64,000 nt of DNA from Micrococcales bacterium (GCA_021287075.1 JAJTBD010000004.1:140575-204574), one strand, 5' to 3'. Shown: positions 23,896 through 33,456, counted from the first letter of the stretch. The notes: a model not told the origin generated them from the sequence alone. Numbers and translations are program-made.

Positions 23896-25352
23896 GCGGT
23901 CACGTACCTGTTCAGTCGGGTCTCGGTGCGGCCCTGGAAGTAGGACAGGATCGTGCAGGCGACCCAGTAGTAGAGGGCGGCAAGGGCATACATCGTGAAG
24001 AACTCGAAGGTGGGTGCCGCGGCGATCTGCGCCTGCCGGAACATCTCCACCACCAGGATGGTCGAGACCAGCGAGGTGTCCTTGAGCAGCGACAGCAGCG
24101 TGTTGGACAGCGGCGGCACGGCCACCCGCGCGGCCTGCGGCAGGATGATCCGCCGCAGCGAGGTGCCATAGCCCATGCCGATCGTCTGGGCCGCCTCCCA
24201 CTGGCCGCGAGGCAAGGAGAGGATCGCACCGCGGATCGTCTCCGCGGCATACCCGGCGACATTGGCGGACAGGCCGATGATGGCGGCCGTCCACGGGCTC
24301 AGCTTGATGCCGAACTGCGGCAGTCCGAAGAAGATGAGGAAGAGAAGCACCAGCAGCGGGATGCCCCGGATCGCCGAGATATAGGCGCGGCCGAGGAACG
24401 ACACGAACGGGTTGGACGACATCCGGGCCAGGGCGACGCCGAGCGCCGCGACGAGACCGATGGCGAAAGTGATCGCGGTCAGCGGGATGGTGGCGGTGAC
24501 CATCTTGACCAGCAGCGGCCAGGCGTTGTTGCGGATGAGGTCCCAGCGGCTCGCCTCGGAGCTCGCGGCGCCGAAGTACTTGTCGTAGATCCGCTTCTCG
24601 GTGCCGTTGGCCTTGAGCTCGACGATCGTCCTGTTGATCTCGTCCATGTATCCGCTGCCCTTGCGCGCGGCGTAGACCGACTGACTGACGTCCTTGGTCT
24701 CGGTGACGATCTTGACGCCCGGGTTCTTGACCGTGGCGAGGTAGTTGCTGATCGCGAGCTTGTCGTTGATGACGACATCGACCCGCCCCTGGCGCAGCGC
24801 CTCGATCGACTCGGTCATGCCCTCCATGCCGACGACCTCGGCTCCGGCGTCTCGCGCGACGTCCGACCAGTTGCTCGTGAGGTTCTCGGCAGCCCGCTTG
24901 CCCTTGATGTCGGTCAGGCTCTTGATGGTGCTGTTGCCCTCGGCGACGACGACCACGCCGGTGGTGTCGATATAGGGCACGGACAGGTCGTACTTCGCGG
25001 CCCGCTCGTCGTTGCGTGTCACCTGGTTGGCGACGATGTCGAACTTGTCGGCCTCGAGCGCGGCGAACATCGCGTCCCACGGGGTCTCGACATACTCGAC
25101 CTTGACGCCGAGCTTGGCCGCCACGGCATCCATCAGCTCGATGTCATAGCCGGTGAGCTTGCCCTTGGAGTCGTGATAGCTGAAGGGCGAGTAGACGCCC
25201 TCGGTGCCGACCCGCAGGGTCTCGGGTATGCCGTCCTGCCGGACGGCGGTGGTCACGTCACCGGCGGGCGCGGCCCCCGCCGGGGCGGCCAGTCCCAGCG
25301 TCACGGCCAGCAGCGCGATCGCGGCGAGCGCCGCATGAAGAAGTCGTCTCAC
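23892..25352 (-). CDS. Fused amino-acid binding protein/permease
   Basis: A 486-residue chain joining a periplasmic-type binding protein to a permease. After a signal sequence (LLHAALAAIALLAVTLGLAA), residues about 40-260 are an SBP_bac_3 domain: VGTEGVYSPFSYHDSKGKLT, YDIELMDAVAAKLG and ADKFDIVANQVTRNDERA. The rest is a HisM-type permease with TAITFAIGLVAALGVALARM, AYISAIRGIPLLVLLFLIFF, and the EAA loop EAAQTIGMGYGTSLRRIILP. The start is taken at GTG 25352, just before the signal peptide; the upstream extension is not plausible protein. The fusion tethers the binder to the membrane next to the translocator. Substrate: a polar amino acid, unspecified. Confidence 0.92.
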   Translation of the reverse strand: MRRLLHAALAAIALLAVTLGLAAPAGAAPAGDVTTAVRQDGIPETLRVGTEGVYSPFSYHDSKGKLTGYDIELMDAVAAKLGVKVEYVETPWDAMFAALEADKFDIVANQVTRNDERAAKYDLSVPYIDTTGVVVVAEGNSTIKSLTDIKGKRAAENLTSNWSDVARDAGAEVVGMEGMTESIEALRQGRVDVVINDKLAISNYLATVKNPGVKIVTETKDVSQSVYAARKGSGYMDEINRTIVELKANGTEKRIYDKYFGAASSEASRWDLIRNNAWPLLVKMVTATIPLTAITFAIGLVAALGVALARMSSNPFVSFLGRAYISAIRGIPLLVLLFLIFFGLPQFGIKLSPWTAAIIGLSANVAGYAAETIRGAILSLPRGQWEAAQTIGMGYGTSLRRIILPQAARVAVPPLSNTLLSLLKDTSLVSTILVVEMFRQAQIAAAPTFEFFTMYALAALYYWVACTILSYFQGRTETRLNRYVTA

Positions 25353-25635
25353 CCACGAATCGTAGGTCAATGATTTTCCCAACGCGAAGTTATGTCTGAC
25401 AGGTGGGCCTGCCCTTGGCCGCCGAGAAGCGCCGGGAGGACGGCAACCGCACTGCATGACAGGTGGCCTCCGTTTCTGAGACGACGCTCGGTGCTGGGTC
25501 CAGATCTGTCCCGAGGTTTGCGTTCTGTCCGCGTGATCAATCCTGCGGACAGAACGCAAGGCTGCGGATGACCTTGTGAGGACGTGATGGACCTGGGGCA
25601 CAGATCCGGGCGCCCGACGGACACGGGAGGGCTCG
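25353..25635. other. Divergent gap with a strong hairpin
   Basis: About 280 bases between the amino-acid transporter and the thioesterase gene. I see no credible gene. It holds two direct copies of TGACAGGTGG (near 25398 and 25460), which may be operator half-sites, and a hairpin with perfect 15-bp arms TTGCGTTCTGTCCGC (25518-25532) and GCGGACAGAACGCAA (25545-25559) around a 12-base loop. Weaker outer arms GATCTGTCCC and GGGGCACAGATC flank the hairpin. Confidence 0.6.
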
Positions 25636-25698
25636 ATGCCAGGCCGTCCCAGCCTCCGGGGTGTGGGCACCCGGGGAGCGGGCTGGTCGACTGGAGGC

Positions 25699-26085
25699 AT
25701 GGACTTCACCGAGCGGCTGGGCCTGACCGACACCGACCCCGATGCGACCGACCGGCCGGGTGACGACGCGGGGGTCCAGCTCACCACGAGTGAAGAGCAC
25801 GCCAACACCAACGGGACCGTGCACGGTGGCGTCCTCGCCACGATGCTCGATGCCGTGATGGGACGCGCGGTGCGCGCCGGCCTCGACGACGGCCAGTCGA
25901 CGGCGACGGTCTCGATGACCGTGACCTACCTGCGCCCCGGCAAGGTGGGCCAGACCCTGACCGCGAGCGCGGAGGTCCGCCAGCGCGGCGACTCGCTCGT
26001 CATGGTCGAGGCCGACGTGACGGGCGAGGACGGCAAGGCGGTGGCGCACGGCGTCGCGGCATACACCGTCCTCGACAGCGACTGA
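25699..26085 (+). CDS. PaaI-type hotdog thioesterase
   Basis: A 128-residue single-hotdog acyl-CoA thioesterase. The signature NTNGTVHGGVLATMLDAVMG contains the HGG of the PaaI family (about residues 40-46), followed by ATVSMTVTYLRPGKVGQTLT. It would hydrolyse aryl- or acyl-CoA esters in the cytoplasm. The ATG at 25699 starts where homologues do; an ATG at 25636 has a better-spaced GGGAGGG and would add 21 residues, so the start is uncertain. Confidence 0.87.
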   Translation: MDFTERLGLTDTDPDATDRPGDDAGVQLTTSEEHANTNGTVHGGVLATMLDAVMGRAVRAGLDDGQSTATVSMTVTYLRPGKVGQTLTASAEVRQRGDSLVMVEADVTGEDGKAVAHGVAAYTVLDSD

Positions 26086-26125
26086 CAGCCCAAGGTGGCG
26101 AGGCAGACCTCAGCCACCCTGTCGA

Positions 26126-26539
26126 TCATGGCCCCAGCCTGAGCCACCAGCGCTGCCACGGCGTCTCGACCGCCCCGGCGTGATAGCGCTCCCGCACCCA
26201 CGTGATCGCCTCGTCCGGGCCCAGCCCATCCAGCATCGCGAGGGCTGCCAGCGCAGTTCCCGTGCGGCCGACGCCTCCGGCACACGCGATCTCGACACGC
26301 TGGGTCGCGCTCCGCCAGTGGGCCTCGGCGAACGCCGCCCACGCATGCGACCGACGCAGAGGCAGACCGAAGTCCGGCCAGCGCACATGGCGCTGCGGCC
26401 AGGTCGTCGCGGGTGCGCGCAAGGTGAGGTATAGCCCCCAGTCTGGATCAGGCTCTCGCGTGTCCCCCACCGCGCGCCCCCGTATCCTCCGACCGCTGGG
26501 CAGCTCGAGCGTGCCGCGCGCCCCCGGTTCCCATGTCAT
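26126..26539 (-). CDS. Dual-specificity-type protein phosphatase
   Basis: A 137-residue cysteine phosphatase. The P-loop reads CAGGVGRTGTALAALAM (CX5R with following Thr-Gly), preceded by VEI-A where many relatives have His. The general acid is probably in the RWPDFGLPL segment, which matches the WPD-loop of tyrosine phosphatases. It likely removes phosphate from Tyr/Ser/Thr of proteins or from small molecules. Short, single-domain, no signal peptide; it reads the same way as the methyltransferase upstream, with a gap of about 50 bases. Confidence 0.85.
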   Translation of the reverse strand: MTWEPGARGTLELPSGRRIRGRAVGDTREPDPDWGLYLTLRAPATTWPQRHVRWPDFGLPLRRSHAWAAFAEAHWRSATQRVEIACAGGVGRTGTALAALAMLDGLGPDEAITWVRERYHAGAVETPWQRWWLRLGP

Positions 26540-26587
26540 CCGACCATCCTGCGGACTCGCCCAAGCGAGGACAACTGGCCCGACGTG

Positions 26588-27400
26588 CTAGTGCGACGTG
26601 CCCGGTGAGGCGAGCACCTCGCCGTGCACGATGACGAACCACGCGTCCGGCTGCTCGCCCCACTCGGCCCAGGCCTGCGAGATCGTCTGGAGCTCAGCGT
26701 GGTCCGCGAGGCCGCGCTCGATCGCCTGCTCGGCAAAGGCCGACTGGAGGACCCGGTCGCGCCAGACGCCGCCCCACCAGCGTGTGGCCTCGTCCGTCGC
26801 GTAGCACCACGACGATGCCGACGCCTGCACGTCGGTGAGACCGGCCTCCAGCGCCCACGAGCGAAGGCGACGGCCAGCATCAGGCTCCGCGTCGTTGCTC
26901 CGCGCGAGTCGGTGGTAGAGGTCCAGCCAGCGGGCCATCCCCTCGCTCGCAGGGTGCCAGGTCATCGCCTCGTAGTCCGCGTCGCGCACAGCGATGGTGC
27001 CGCCGGGGCGGCATACGCGGGCCATCTCGCGCAGTGCCGCGACGGGATCGGTCAGGTGCTGGAGCACCTGGTGGGCGTGCACGACGTCAAACGAATCGTC
27101 TTCGTAGGGCAGCGAATACACGTCGGCCCGCTCGAAGACCGTTGTGGTGTCACCACGTCGGGCGGCCTCGGCGCGCGCGGCCTCCAACGGCGCATCGACC
27201 GGCTCGATCCCGACGACGCGACCCCGCGGCACATGGGTGGCGAGGTCCAGCGTGATCGAGCCCGGCCCACAGCCGACGTCGAGGACGACGTCCGTGGGGG
27301 CGAGCCTCGGCAGGAGGTATGCCGCGGAGTCCGCTGCCGTGCGAGTCGCGTGGGAGGCGACGACGCTGGCGTGATGTCCGTGGGTGTAGGTGTCGGCCAT
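26588..27400 (-). CDS. Class I SAM-dependent methyltransferase
   Basis: A 270-residue UbiE/Methyltransf_11-type enzyme. Motif I VVLDVGCGPGSITLDLAT (near residue 38), acidic GIEP, then FDVVHAHQVLQHLTDPVAAL and EMARVCRPGGTIAVRDAD are clear. The N-terminus YTHGHHASVVASHATRTA is typical of actinobacterial paralogues of unknown substrate. The gene is divergent from a DinB-like gene with only 37 bases between starts, so their promoters overlap. Confidence 0.9.
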   Translation of the reverse strand: MADTYTHGHHASVVASHATRTAADSAAYLLPRLAPTDVVLDVGCGPGSITLDLATHVPRGRVVGIEPVDAPLEAARAEAARRGDTTTVFERADVYSLPYEDDSFDVVHAHQVLQHLTDPVAALREMARVCRPGGTIAVRDADYEAMTWHPASEGMARWLDLYHRLARSNDAEPDAGRRLRSWALEAGLTDVQASASSWCYATDEATRWWGGVWRDRVLQSAFAEQAIERGLADHAELQTISQAWAEWGEQPDAWFVIVHGEVLASPGTSH

Positions 27401-27437
27401 GGCCCTCTCCTGCCGGTCCGGTCTCTAGGGTGGGTCC

Positions 27438-27974
27438 ATGGTCACGCCGGAGCCGCTCGCCCCCGAACCCGATTCCAAGGACTGGACCTGGACGATCGAC
27501 CGCCCTTGCCCCGACTGCGGGTTCGACCCGGCAGCCATCGAGCGCGCCGCCATCCCGACTGCGATCCGTGAGGCGACGGCACCGTGGTCGACGGTCCTCG
27601 CCCGCGTGGACGTCCACGAGCGCCCGGCTCCCCAGATCTGGTCGCAGCTCGAGTACGCCTGTCACGTGCGGGATGTCTGCACGGTGATGGCCGACCGCTG
27701 CCGACTCATGCTCGAGCAGGACGACCCGGCGTTCGAGAACTGGGACCAGGACGCGGCTGCTGTGGAGGACCGCTACTGGGAGCAGGAGCCCATGGTCGTG
27801 TCAGAGGAGATAGAGGCCGCTGCCGAGGACGCTGCGACTGCCTACGAGAGCGTGCGCGACGACCAGTGGGACCGAAAGGGCCTGCGCAGCAACGAGTCCG
27901 TGTTCACAGTGGAGACCCTCGGCACCTATCTGCTGCACGATCTGCACCACCACCTCCACGACGTGGGGGCCTGA
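27438..27974 (+). CDS. DinB-like four-helix metal-binding protein
   Basis: A 178-residue DinB/YfiT superfamily protein. The metal-binding histidines are likely in EYACHVRDVC and in HDLHHHLHDV near the C-terminus, the usual spacing for this fold. The N-terminus TIDRPCPDCGFDP carries a CxxC that may add a metal site. Related proteins are thiol-dependent transferases or hydrolases in mycothiol metabolism; the exact role here is unknown. Confidence 0.83.
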   Translation: MVTPEPLAPEPDSKDWTWTIDRPCPDCGFDPAAIERAAIPTAIREATAPWSTVLARVDVHERPAPQIWSQLEYACHVRDVCTVMADRCRLMLEQDDPAFENWDQDAAAVEDRYWEQEPMVVSEEIEAAAEDAATAYESVRDDQWDRKGLRSNESVFTVETLGTYLLHDLHHHLHDVGA

Positions 27975-27993
27975 CGCAGGCGCGCAGCGGCGA

Positions 27994-29277
27994 TCAGACG
28001 ATGGGCAGCGGCGCCCGGTGCTGGATCGAGCGGGACGCGAAATACTCCGTGTCGGCCTCGACCTCGCCGGAGTCGATCATCTTCTTCCAGCGCGGCGGGA
28101 TGTAGGCGCAGAACGGCTCGGACTCCAGGGGGTCACCGGTCACGGCATACGCCCTCGCACGCGAGCCACCGCAGAAGGCGCGGAAGTTGCAGACCCCGCA
28201 CTTGCCCTTGAGGTTGGCGCGGTTGCGCAGCGCGAGGAAGAGCGGCGAGGTGCGATAGACGTCGACGACATCGTCGGTGCGGATGTTGCCGGCCGAGACG
28301 GGGAGGAAGCCCGAGGGGAAGATGTCGCCGGTGTGGCTGATGAAGAGGAAGCCGTCGCCGTCGTTGACATTGCGGGCGCGCCCGATGCCATCAGACTCGG
28401 AGTGCTTGAGGCCCGAGGTCATGACGTCGATCTGGACCGGGCCGGCGTTGGCGACGACCGGCTGGTCCTCCTGCTCGGCGTGCTTGTGCTGCACGACGAC
28501 GCGCGAATACTGAGGCGCCGCAGTCGCTTTGATGTCGAAGGGCGCGGTCTTGCTCAGCTCGTAGAGCTTGTCGAAGACCTCCTCGAAGCCCTCCGCGGAC
28601 GCGACATCCTCGGGCTTGGCCCGCCCCATCGGCACAAGGAAGAAGACCTCCCAGAAGACGATGCCGAGCGTCGTCATCAGCTCGCACATGTCGTCCATGT
28701 CATCGAGGTTGTTCTTGCGCACGACGGTGTTGACCTGGGTCGACAGGCCGATCTCCTGGGCCTCGCGCAGGATCCGGAGCCCGTGCTCGAAGGAGCCCTC
28801 GACCTGACGGAAGGTGTCGTGGATCTCGGGGTTGGACCCGTCGAGGCTGACCGCGAGCCGGATGAGGCCGGCGTCGCGCAGCTCGATCATCTTGTCCTTG
28901 GTGCACAAGGGGGTCGTCGCCGGCGTGATCGCCATCCGCATGCCGAGGTCTGAGCCGTGCCGCACCAGCTCGACGATGTCCTCGCGCTTGAGCGCGTCGC
29001 CGCCACTGAAGACGAAGATCACCGGCCCGAACTCGCGGATCCGCGTCATCATCGACTTGGCCTCTTCGGTGCTCAGCTCCAGCGGGTCGCGGTTGGGCTG
29101 GGCGGAGGCGCGGCAGTGCTTGCACGCCAGGTCGCACGCCTGGGTGGTCTCCCAGATCACGACGAAGGGCGCCTTGTCGAAGTCCATCGGCGGCGGCCCG
29201 CCGGCAGCGCCTTTCGCGCGAGCGTGCCCGTCGCCATGCGGGTGTCCGTGCGGGTGGCCTTGAGGATGCGGCGCCAT
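27994..29277 (-). CDS. TIGR04053-type radical SAM/SPASM protein
   Basis: A 427-residue radical SAM enzyme. The [4Fe-4S] motif is ETTQACDLACKHCRAS (CxxxCxxC), the GGD-type motif VFSGGDALKREDI follows, and the C-terminal SPASM region has CGVCNFRAFCGGSRARAY and a later Cys in EPFCAYIPP. This arrangement belongs to the TIGR04053 group, related to the heme-modifying enzymes NirJ/AhbD and to peptide-modifying SPASM proteins. The N-terminus is His-rich (HPQGHPHGHPHGDGH), suggesting metal binding. There is no precursor peptide or heme gene next to it, so the substrate is open. Confidence 0.9.
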   Translation of the reverse strand: MAPHPQGHPHGHPHGDGHARAKGAAGGPPPMDFDKAPFVVIWETTQACDLACKHCRASAQPNRDPLELSTEEAKSMMTRIREFGPVIFVFSGGDALKREDIVELVRHGSDLGMRMAITPATTPLCTKDKMIELRDAGLIRLAVSLDGSNPEIHDTFRQVEGSFEHGLRILREAQEIGLSTQVNTVVRKNNLDDMDDMCELMTTLGIVFWEVFFLVPMGRAKPEDVASAEGFEEVFDKLYELSKTAPFDIKATAAPQYSRVVVQHKHAEQEDQPVVANAGPVQIDVMTSGLKHSESDGIGRARNVNDGDGFLFISHTGDIFPSGFLPVSAGNIRTDDVVDVYRTSPLFLALRNRANLKGKCGVCNFRAFCGGSRARAYAVTGDPLESEPFCAYIPPRWKKMIDSGEVEADTEYFASRSIQHRAPLPIV

Positions 29278-29389
29278 GCTTCGACCCTAGATCGGACAGA
29301 AGGTGCGAAAGCCCCAGATCGATGTCTATCCCGCCACACAAAAGCAGGGGTATGCCGCGGGCGGCTCCAGTTCAGCGCGGCATACACCC

Positions 29390-29407
29390 GGGGGCGGAGG
29401 CGCCCCC
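29390..29407. terminator. Hairpin beside the marR stop
   Basis: Perfect 7-bp stem GGGGGCG / CGCCCCC with a four-base loop, ending two bases from the marR-like stop codon on the minus strand. It probably terminates the marR transcript. Two GTATGCC/GGCATAC copies in inverted orientation lie just beyond it (about 29351 and 29380). Confidence 0.5.
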
Positions 29408-29408
29408 G

Positions 29409-29894
29409 TCAGGCACCCACGGGCCGGTCCGAGCCCCCGCTGGCGTCGGGCTCGGAGCGCAGGCGGTCGAGGATGCGCCGCAGGTCGCGACGGTCCTGAC
29501 GGTCGAGGCGGTCGAGGAAGACCGAACGCACGGTCGCCACATGGCTGGGCGAGGCGGCCTCGATGGCCCGACGACCGGCAGGGGTGATCTCGACGAGCGC
29601 TCCGCGCCGGTCGTCGTCGACCCGGCCGCGCCGCACGAGCCCCCGGCCCTCCATGCGGGTCACCTGATGCGAGGTGCGGCTGCGGTCCCATCTGGCCAGC
29701 CGGGCGAGCTCACCGAGCCGCAGCGCGCCCGAGGGCTGGTCGGTCAGTTGGACCAGCACGATGAAGTCGGGGTGGGAGAGGCGGGCCAGTCGCAGGTCGC
29801 GCTGCACCGCGAGGTCCAGCTGCGCGTGCGCCTCCTGCCACGCGCGCCACAGCTCCTGGTCGTCATCGCTGACCCACTCCGTCTCCGCGCTCAC
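29409..29894 (-). CDS. MarR-family transcriptional regulator
   Basis: A 161-residue winged-helix repressor. Helix-turn-helix and wing are GALRLGELARLARWDRSRTS (about residues 55-75), TRMEGRGLVRRGRVDDDRRG and ALVEITPAGRRAIEAA. It is divergent from a DoxX-family membrane protein, with two palindromes in the 110-base gap. By the usual pattern it represses doxX and itself and is released by a phenolic or oxidising ligand; the ligand is not known. Confidence 0.92.
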   Translation of the reverse strand: MSAETEWVSDDDQELWRAWQEAHAQLDLAVQRDLRLARLSHPDFIVLVQLTDQPSGALRLGELARLARWDRSRTSHQVTRMEGRGLVRRGRVDDDRRGALVEITPAGRRAIEAASPSHVATVRSVFLDRLDRQDRRDLRRILDRLRSEPDASGGSDRPVGA

Positions 29895-29939
29895 GGAGGG
29901 TCAGCGTAGCCCCGCACGCAGCGACCGCGCAGCATGAAA

Positions 29940-29988
29940 GTTGACATGACAACCATTGGCCTTCAGGGTGTAGGTGACACATCACCTA
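29940..29988. promoter_or_regulatory. Two candidate MarR operators
   Basis: GTTGACATGACAAC (29940-29953) is a near-palindrome that contains TTGACA, a good -35 for doxX. TAGGTGA-CACA-TCACCTA (29971-29988) is a perfect 7-bp-arm palindrome 16 bases before the doxX ATG. Either is the right size for a MarR dimer. Inferred from symmetry and position. Confidence 0.6.
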
Positions 29989-30004
29989 TCGAGAGGACCT
30001 GCTC

Positions 30005-30493
30005 ATGGCCCGCATCGACACCCTGCTCACGCCCCCCGCCGCCCTGCGCGACCTCGGCCTCCTGCTGGCCCGCATCGCCATCGGCGCCGTGCTGATCGCC
30101 CACGGGTGGCAGAAGCTCGTCACCAACGGACTGGACGCGACCACCCAGGGCTTCTCCGCCATGGGCGTCCCCGCCGCTTCCGCGTCGGCGACCATGGCCG
30201 CCCTCATCGAGCTCGGCGGCGGCATCCTGCTCCTCTTCGGTCTCCTCACGCCCGTGGCCGGCATCCTCGTGGTCCTCCAGATGATCGGCGCCTGGTGGTT
30301 CGGCCACCGTGGCAACGGTTTCTTCGCTGCCGAGGGCGGCGGCGAGCTGGTCCTGATGATCGGCGCGCTCGCTCTGTCGCTCGCCGCGACGGGCCCGGGC
30401 CGCTATGCGCTCGACGCCCTCCTGGCGCGGCGCAACTCCGGCCGTGCCACGTCGGTCAAGCGCGATCGCGAGCGGGTCGGCGCCGACGCCTGA
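30005..30493 (+). CDS. DoxX-family membrane protein
   Basis: A 162-residue four-helix membrane protein of the DoxX/YphA family: LGLLLARIAIGAVLIAHGWQ (first helix), LIELGGGILLLFGLLTPVAG, LQMIGAWWFGHRGNGFFAAE and LVLMIGALALSLAATGPGR. Family members associate with oxidative-stress or redox modules. It is controlled presumably by the divergent MarR-type regulator. The ATG has GAGAGGA upstream. Confidence 0.9.
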   Translation: MARIDTLLTPPAALRDLGLLLARIAIGAVLIAHGWQKLVTNGLDATTQGFSAMGVPAASASATMAALIELGGGILLLFGLLTPVAGILVVLQMIGAWWFGHRGNGFFAAEGGGELVLMIGALALSLAATGPGRYALDALLARRNSGRATSVKRDRERVGADA

Positions 30494-30514
30494 CCTCCGC
30501 GCGGCATACCGCTG

Positions 30515-30603
30515 CGACACAACGACTATCACTTCCGCGTGACGGCCGGCTCGGCCGTGCTCAGCGGCTCCCGGGATCAGGTGAAGTGATAGTCGTTGTG
30601 TCG
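30515..30603. repeat. Long-armed inverted repeat, family member 2
   Basis: Perfect 21-base arms (30515-30535 and 30583-30603) enclose a 47-base loop. The arms read CGACACAACGACTATCACTTC and its complement. The right side extends as GTTGTGTCGTTTGC (30595-30608), the exact complement of a word in the 19.45-kb element. It is downstream of doxX, facing the monooxygenase gene. A terminator role is possible, but the long loop is unusual for one. Confidence 0.75.
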
Positions 30604-30622
30604 TTTGCCCGCGGGCCGAGGG

Positions 30623-30693
30623 GCCGGGCGATCGTGCCCAACTGGGCCAAAGAGGGGCCGAGGGCCGGGCGATCGTGCCCAACTGGGCTAAAG
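30623..30693. repeat. Imperfect tandem repeat, 41-base period
   Basis: Two copies of a 30-base unit with one mismatch (30623-30652 and 30664-30693), starting GCCGGGCGATCGTGCCCAAC and ending TGGGCCAAAG or TGGGCTAAAG. A G-rich stretch of GTGGGGT words follows to about 30744. Non-coding, downstream of the broken monooxygenase gene. Confidence 0.8.
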
Positions 30694-30723
30694 GGTGGGT
30701 GGGGTCAGGCGGGTGGGGTGGGG

Positions 30724-31127
30724 TCAGGTGCGTGGGGTGGGGTGGCCGTAGTCGCGGGTGACGGTGGCGACCCGGACGCGGTAGTCGAGATACCACTCCT
30801 CCGGCCGCGGCGCTGGGCCTCGAGGTGCTCGGCGACGCCCCTCCACGCGTGGGCGGCGGCCTCGTCCGCCCAGTAGCTCACGGTGATCCCGAGGCCGGTC
30901 TCGCCGTCGCGCGCCGACTCGATGCCGAGATAGCCGGGCTGCTGGGAGGCGAGGTCGTCCATGCGTGCCGCGGCCGCGGCATACCCATCACTGTCGCTCT
31001 CGACACCAACGGCGCGCAGGGAGGTGAAGACGACCGCGACATAGGGCGGCGCGGGTGTCGGCGCGATTGCGCCTGTGGGCGTCGGGGACGTGACAGGCTG
31101 GGGGCTGGTCCGGGCGGCGTCGCTCAC
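30724..31127 (-). pseudogene. Antibiotic biosynthesis monooxygenase-like protein, frameshifted
   Basis: Small ABM-type ferredoxin-like-fold protein of about 133 residues, interrupted by one missing base. Frame one gives VAVVFTSLRAVGVESDSDGY, MDDLASQQPGYLGIESARDG and YWADEAAAHAWRGVAEHLEA. At about 30807-30814 the frame is lost; one base further on, the same strand resumes as EEWYLDYRVRVATVTRDYG, which is the expected C-terminus of the family, ending at TGA 30724-30726. The lost base lies in a C/G run. Either a sequencing error or a recent mutation. Start GTG at 31127 is probable but lacks a strong ribosome-binding site. Confidence 0.8.
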
Positions 31128-31177
31128 CCCCGCAGTCTGCCGGGCCGCTTCCCACAAGGACAGCGCAAAGGAGCCCG

Positions 31178-32205
31178 ATGAAGGCACTGGTCAAGACCGA
31201 GGCGGCCCCCGGGCTAGACCTCATCGACGTCCCCGACCCCGTCGTCGGCCCCAACGACGTGCTCATCAAGGTGCTGCGCACCGGCATCTGCGGCACCGAC
31301 CTGCACATCAACGCCTGGGACGACTGGGCCCAGCGCACCGTCCCCGTGCCGCTGACGATCGGTCACGAGTTCTGCGGCCGCATCGTCGAGCTCGGCAGCG
31401 AGGTGAGCGACCTCAAGGTCGGGCAGCTCGTCTCCGGCGAGGGCCACTATGTCTGCGGCCGCTGCCGCGCCTGCCTCGCTGGCAAGCGCCACCTGTGCCG
31501 GGCCTTCAAGGGCATCGGCTACATGGTGACCGGCTGCTACAGCGAGCTGTTCGTGATGCCGGCCGGCAACATCTGGGTGCACAAGCCCGGCACCGACCTC
31601 GACGTCGCCGCGATCTTCGACCCCTTTGGGAATGCCGTGCACACGGCTTTGCAGTTCCCCTGCCTCGGCGAGGACGTCCTGGTCTCCGGCGCCGGGCCGA
31701 TCGGGATCATGGCTGCGCTGGTCGCCCAGCACGCTGGTGCTCGTCACGTCGTCGTCTCCGACCTGTCGGACGAGCGGCTCGCGCTGGCCCAGCGGCTCGG
31801 CCTGCACGACACCGTCAACCCGGCCCACGAGCCGATCTCCGGTGTCTTCGAGCGCTTCTCGATGAAGGAGGGCTTCGACATCGGTCTGGAGATGTCGGGC
31901 TCGGGCGCCGCACTGCGCGACATGATCGACAACATGACCCACGGCGGCCGGATCGCCCTGCTGGGCACCCCCACCGGCCCGAGCGAGATCGACGTCGCCA
32001 AGATCATCTTCAACATGCTCACGCTCCAGGGCGTGACCGGACGGCAGATCTTCGAGACATGGTATGCGATGAGCGTGCTGCTCGAGAACGGCCTCGACAT
32101 CTCCGGGGTCATCACCGACCGCTTCCACTACACCGAATACGAGCAGGCCTTCTCCACCGCTGCCACCGGGCACGGCGGCAAGGTCGTCATGAGCTGGGAG
32201 AGCTG

Positions 32206-32206
<1 letters not shown>
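31178..32206 (+). CDS. tdh: L-threonine 3-dehydrogenase
   Basis: Zinc-dependent medium-chain dehydrogenase of 342 residues that oxidises L-threonine to 2-amino-3-ketobutyrate with NAD+. Catalytic-zinc ligands are in [17 protein letters not shown] and [14 protein letters not shown]; the structural-zinc Cys cluster is [17 protein letters not shown]; the Rossmann motif is [19 protein letters not shown]. The length is typical of bacterial Tdh. The ATG has AAAGGAG, and the stop overlaps the start of kbl by one base (TGATG), giving a two-gene threonine catabolic operon. Confidence 0.96.
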
Positions 32207-33393
<1,187 letters not shown>

Positions 33394-33414
33394 ACACCAC
33401 CCCGGACATGGAAA

Positions 33415-33456
33415 GGCCGGGTATGCCATGTTCAGGGGGTCACGACATACCCGGCC
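33415..33456. terminator. Terminator hairpin of tdh-kbl
   Basis: Perfect 11-bp arms GGCCGGGTATG (33415-33425) and CATACCCGGCC (33446-33456) with a 20-base loop, 20 bases after the kbl stop, followed by GTTCTGTC. The stem contains GTATGCC/GGCATAC-like words in inverted orientation. Between it and the next gene end (33457-33583) I see only an AT-rich patch (33498-33527) unlike the surroundings. Confidence 0.65.

Noticed and set aside
23883..25373. Plus-strand frame opposite the amino-acid transporter
   Set aside because: Low-complexity antisense of the fused permease gene; the real gene has transporter motifs.
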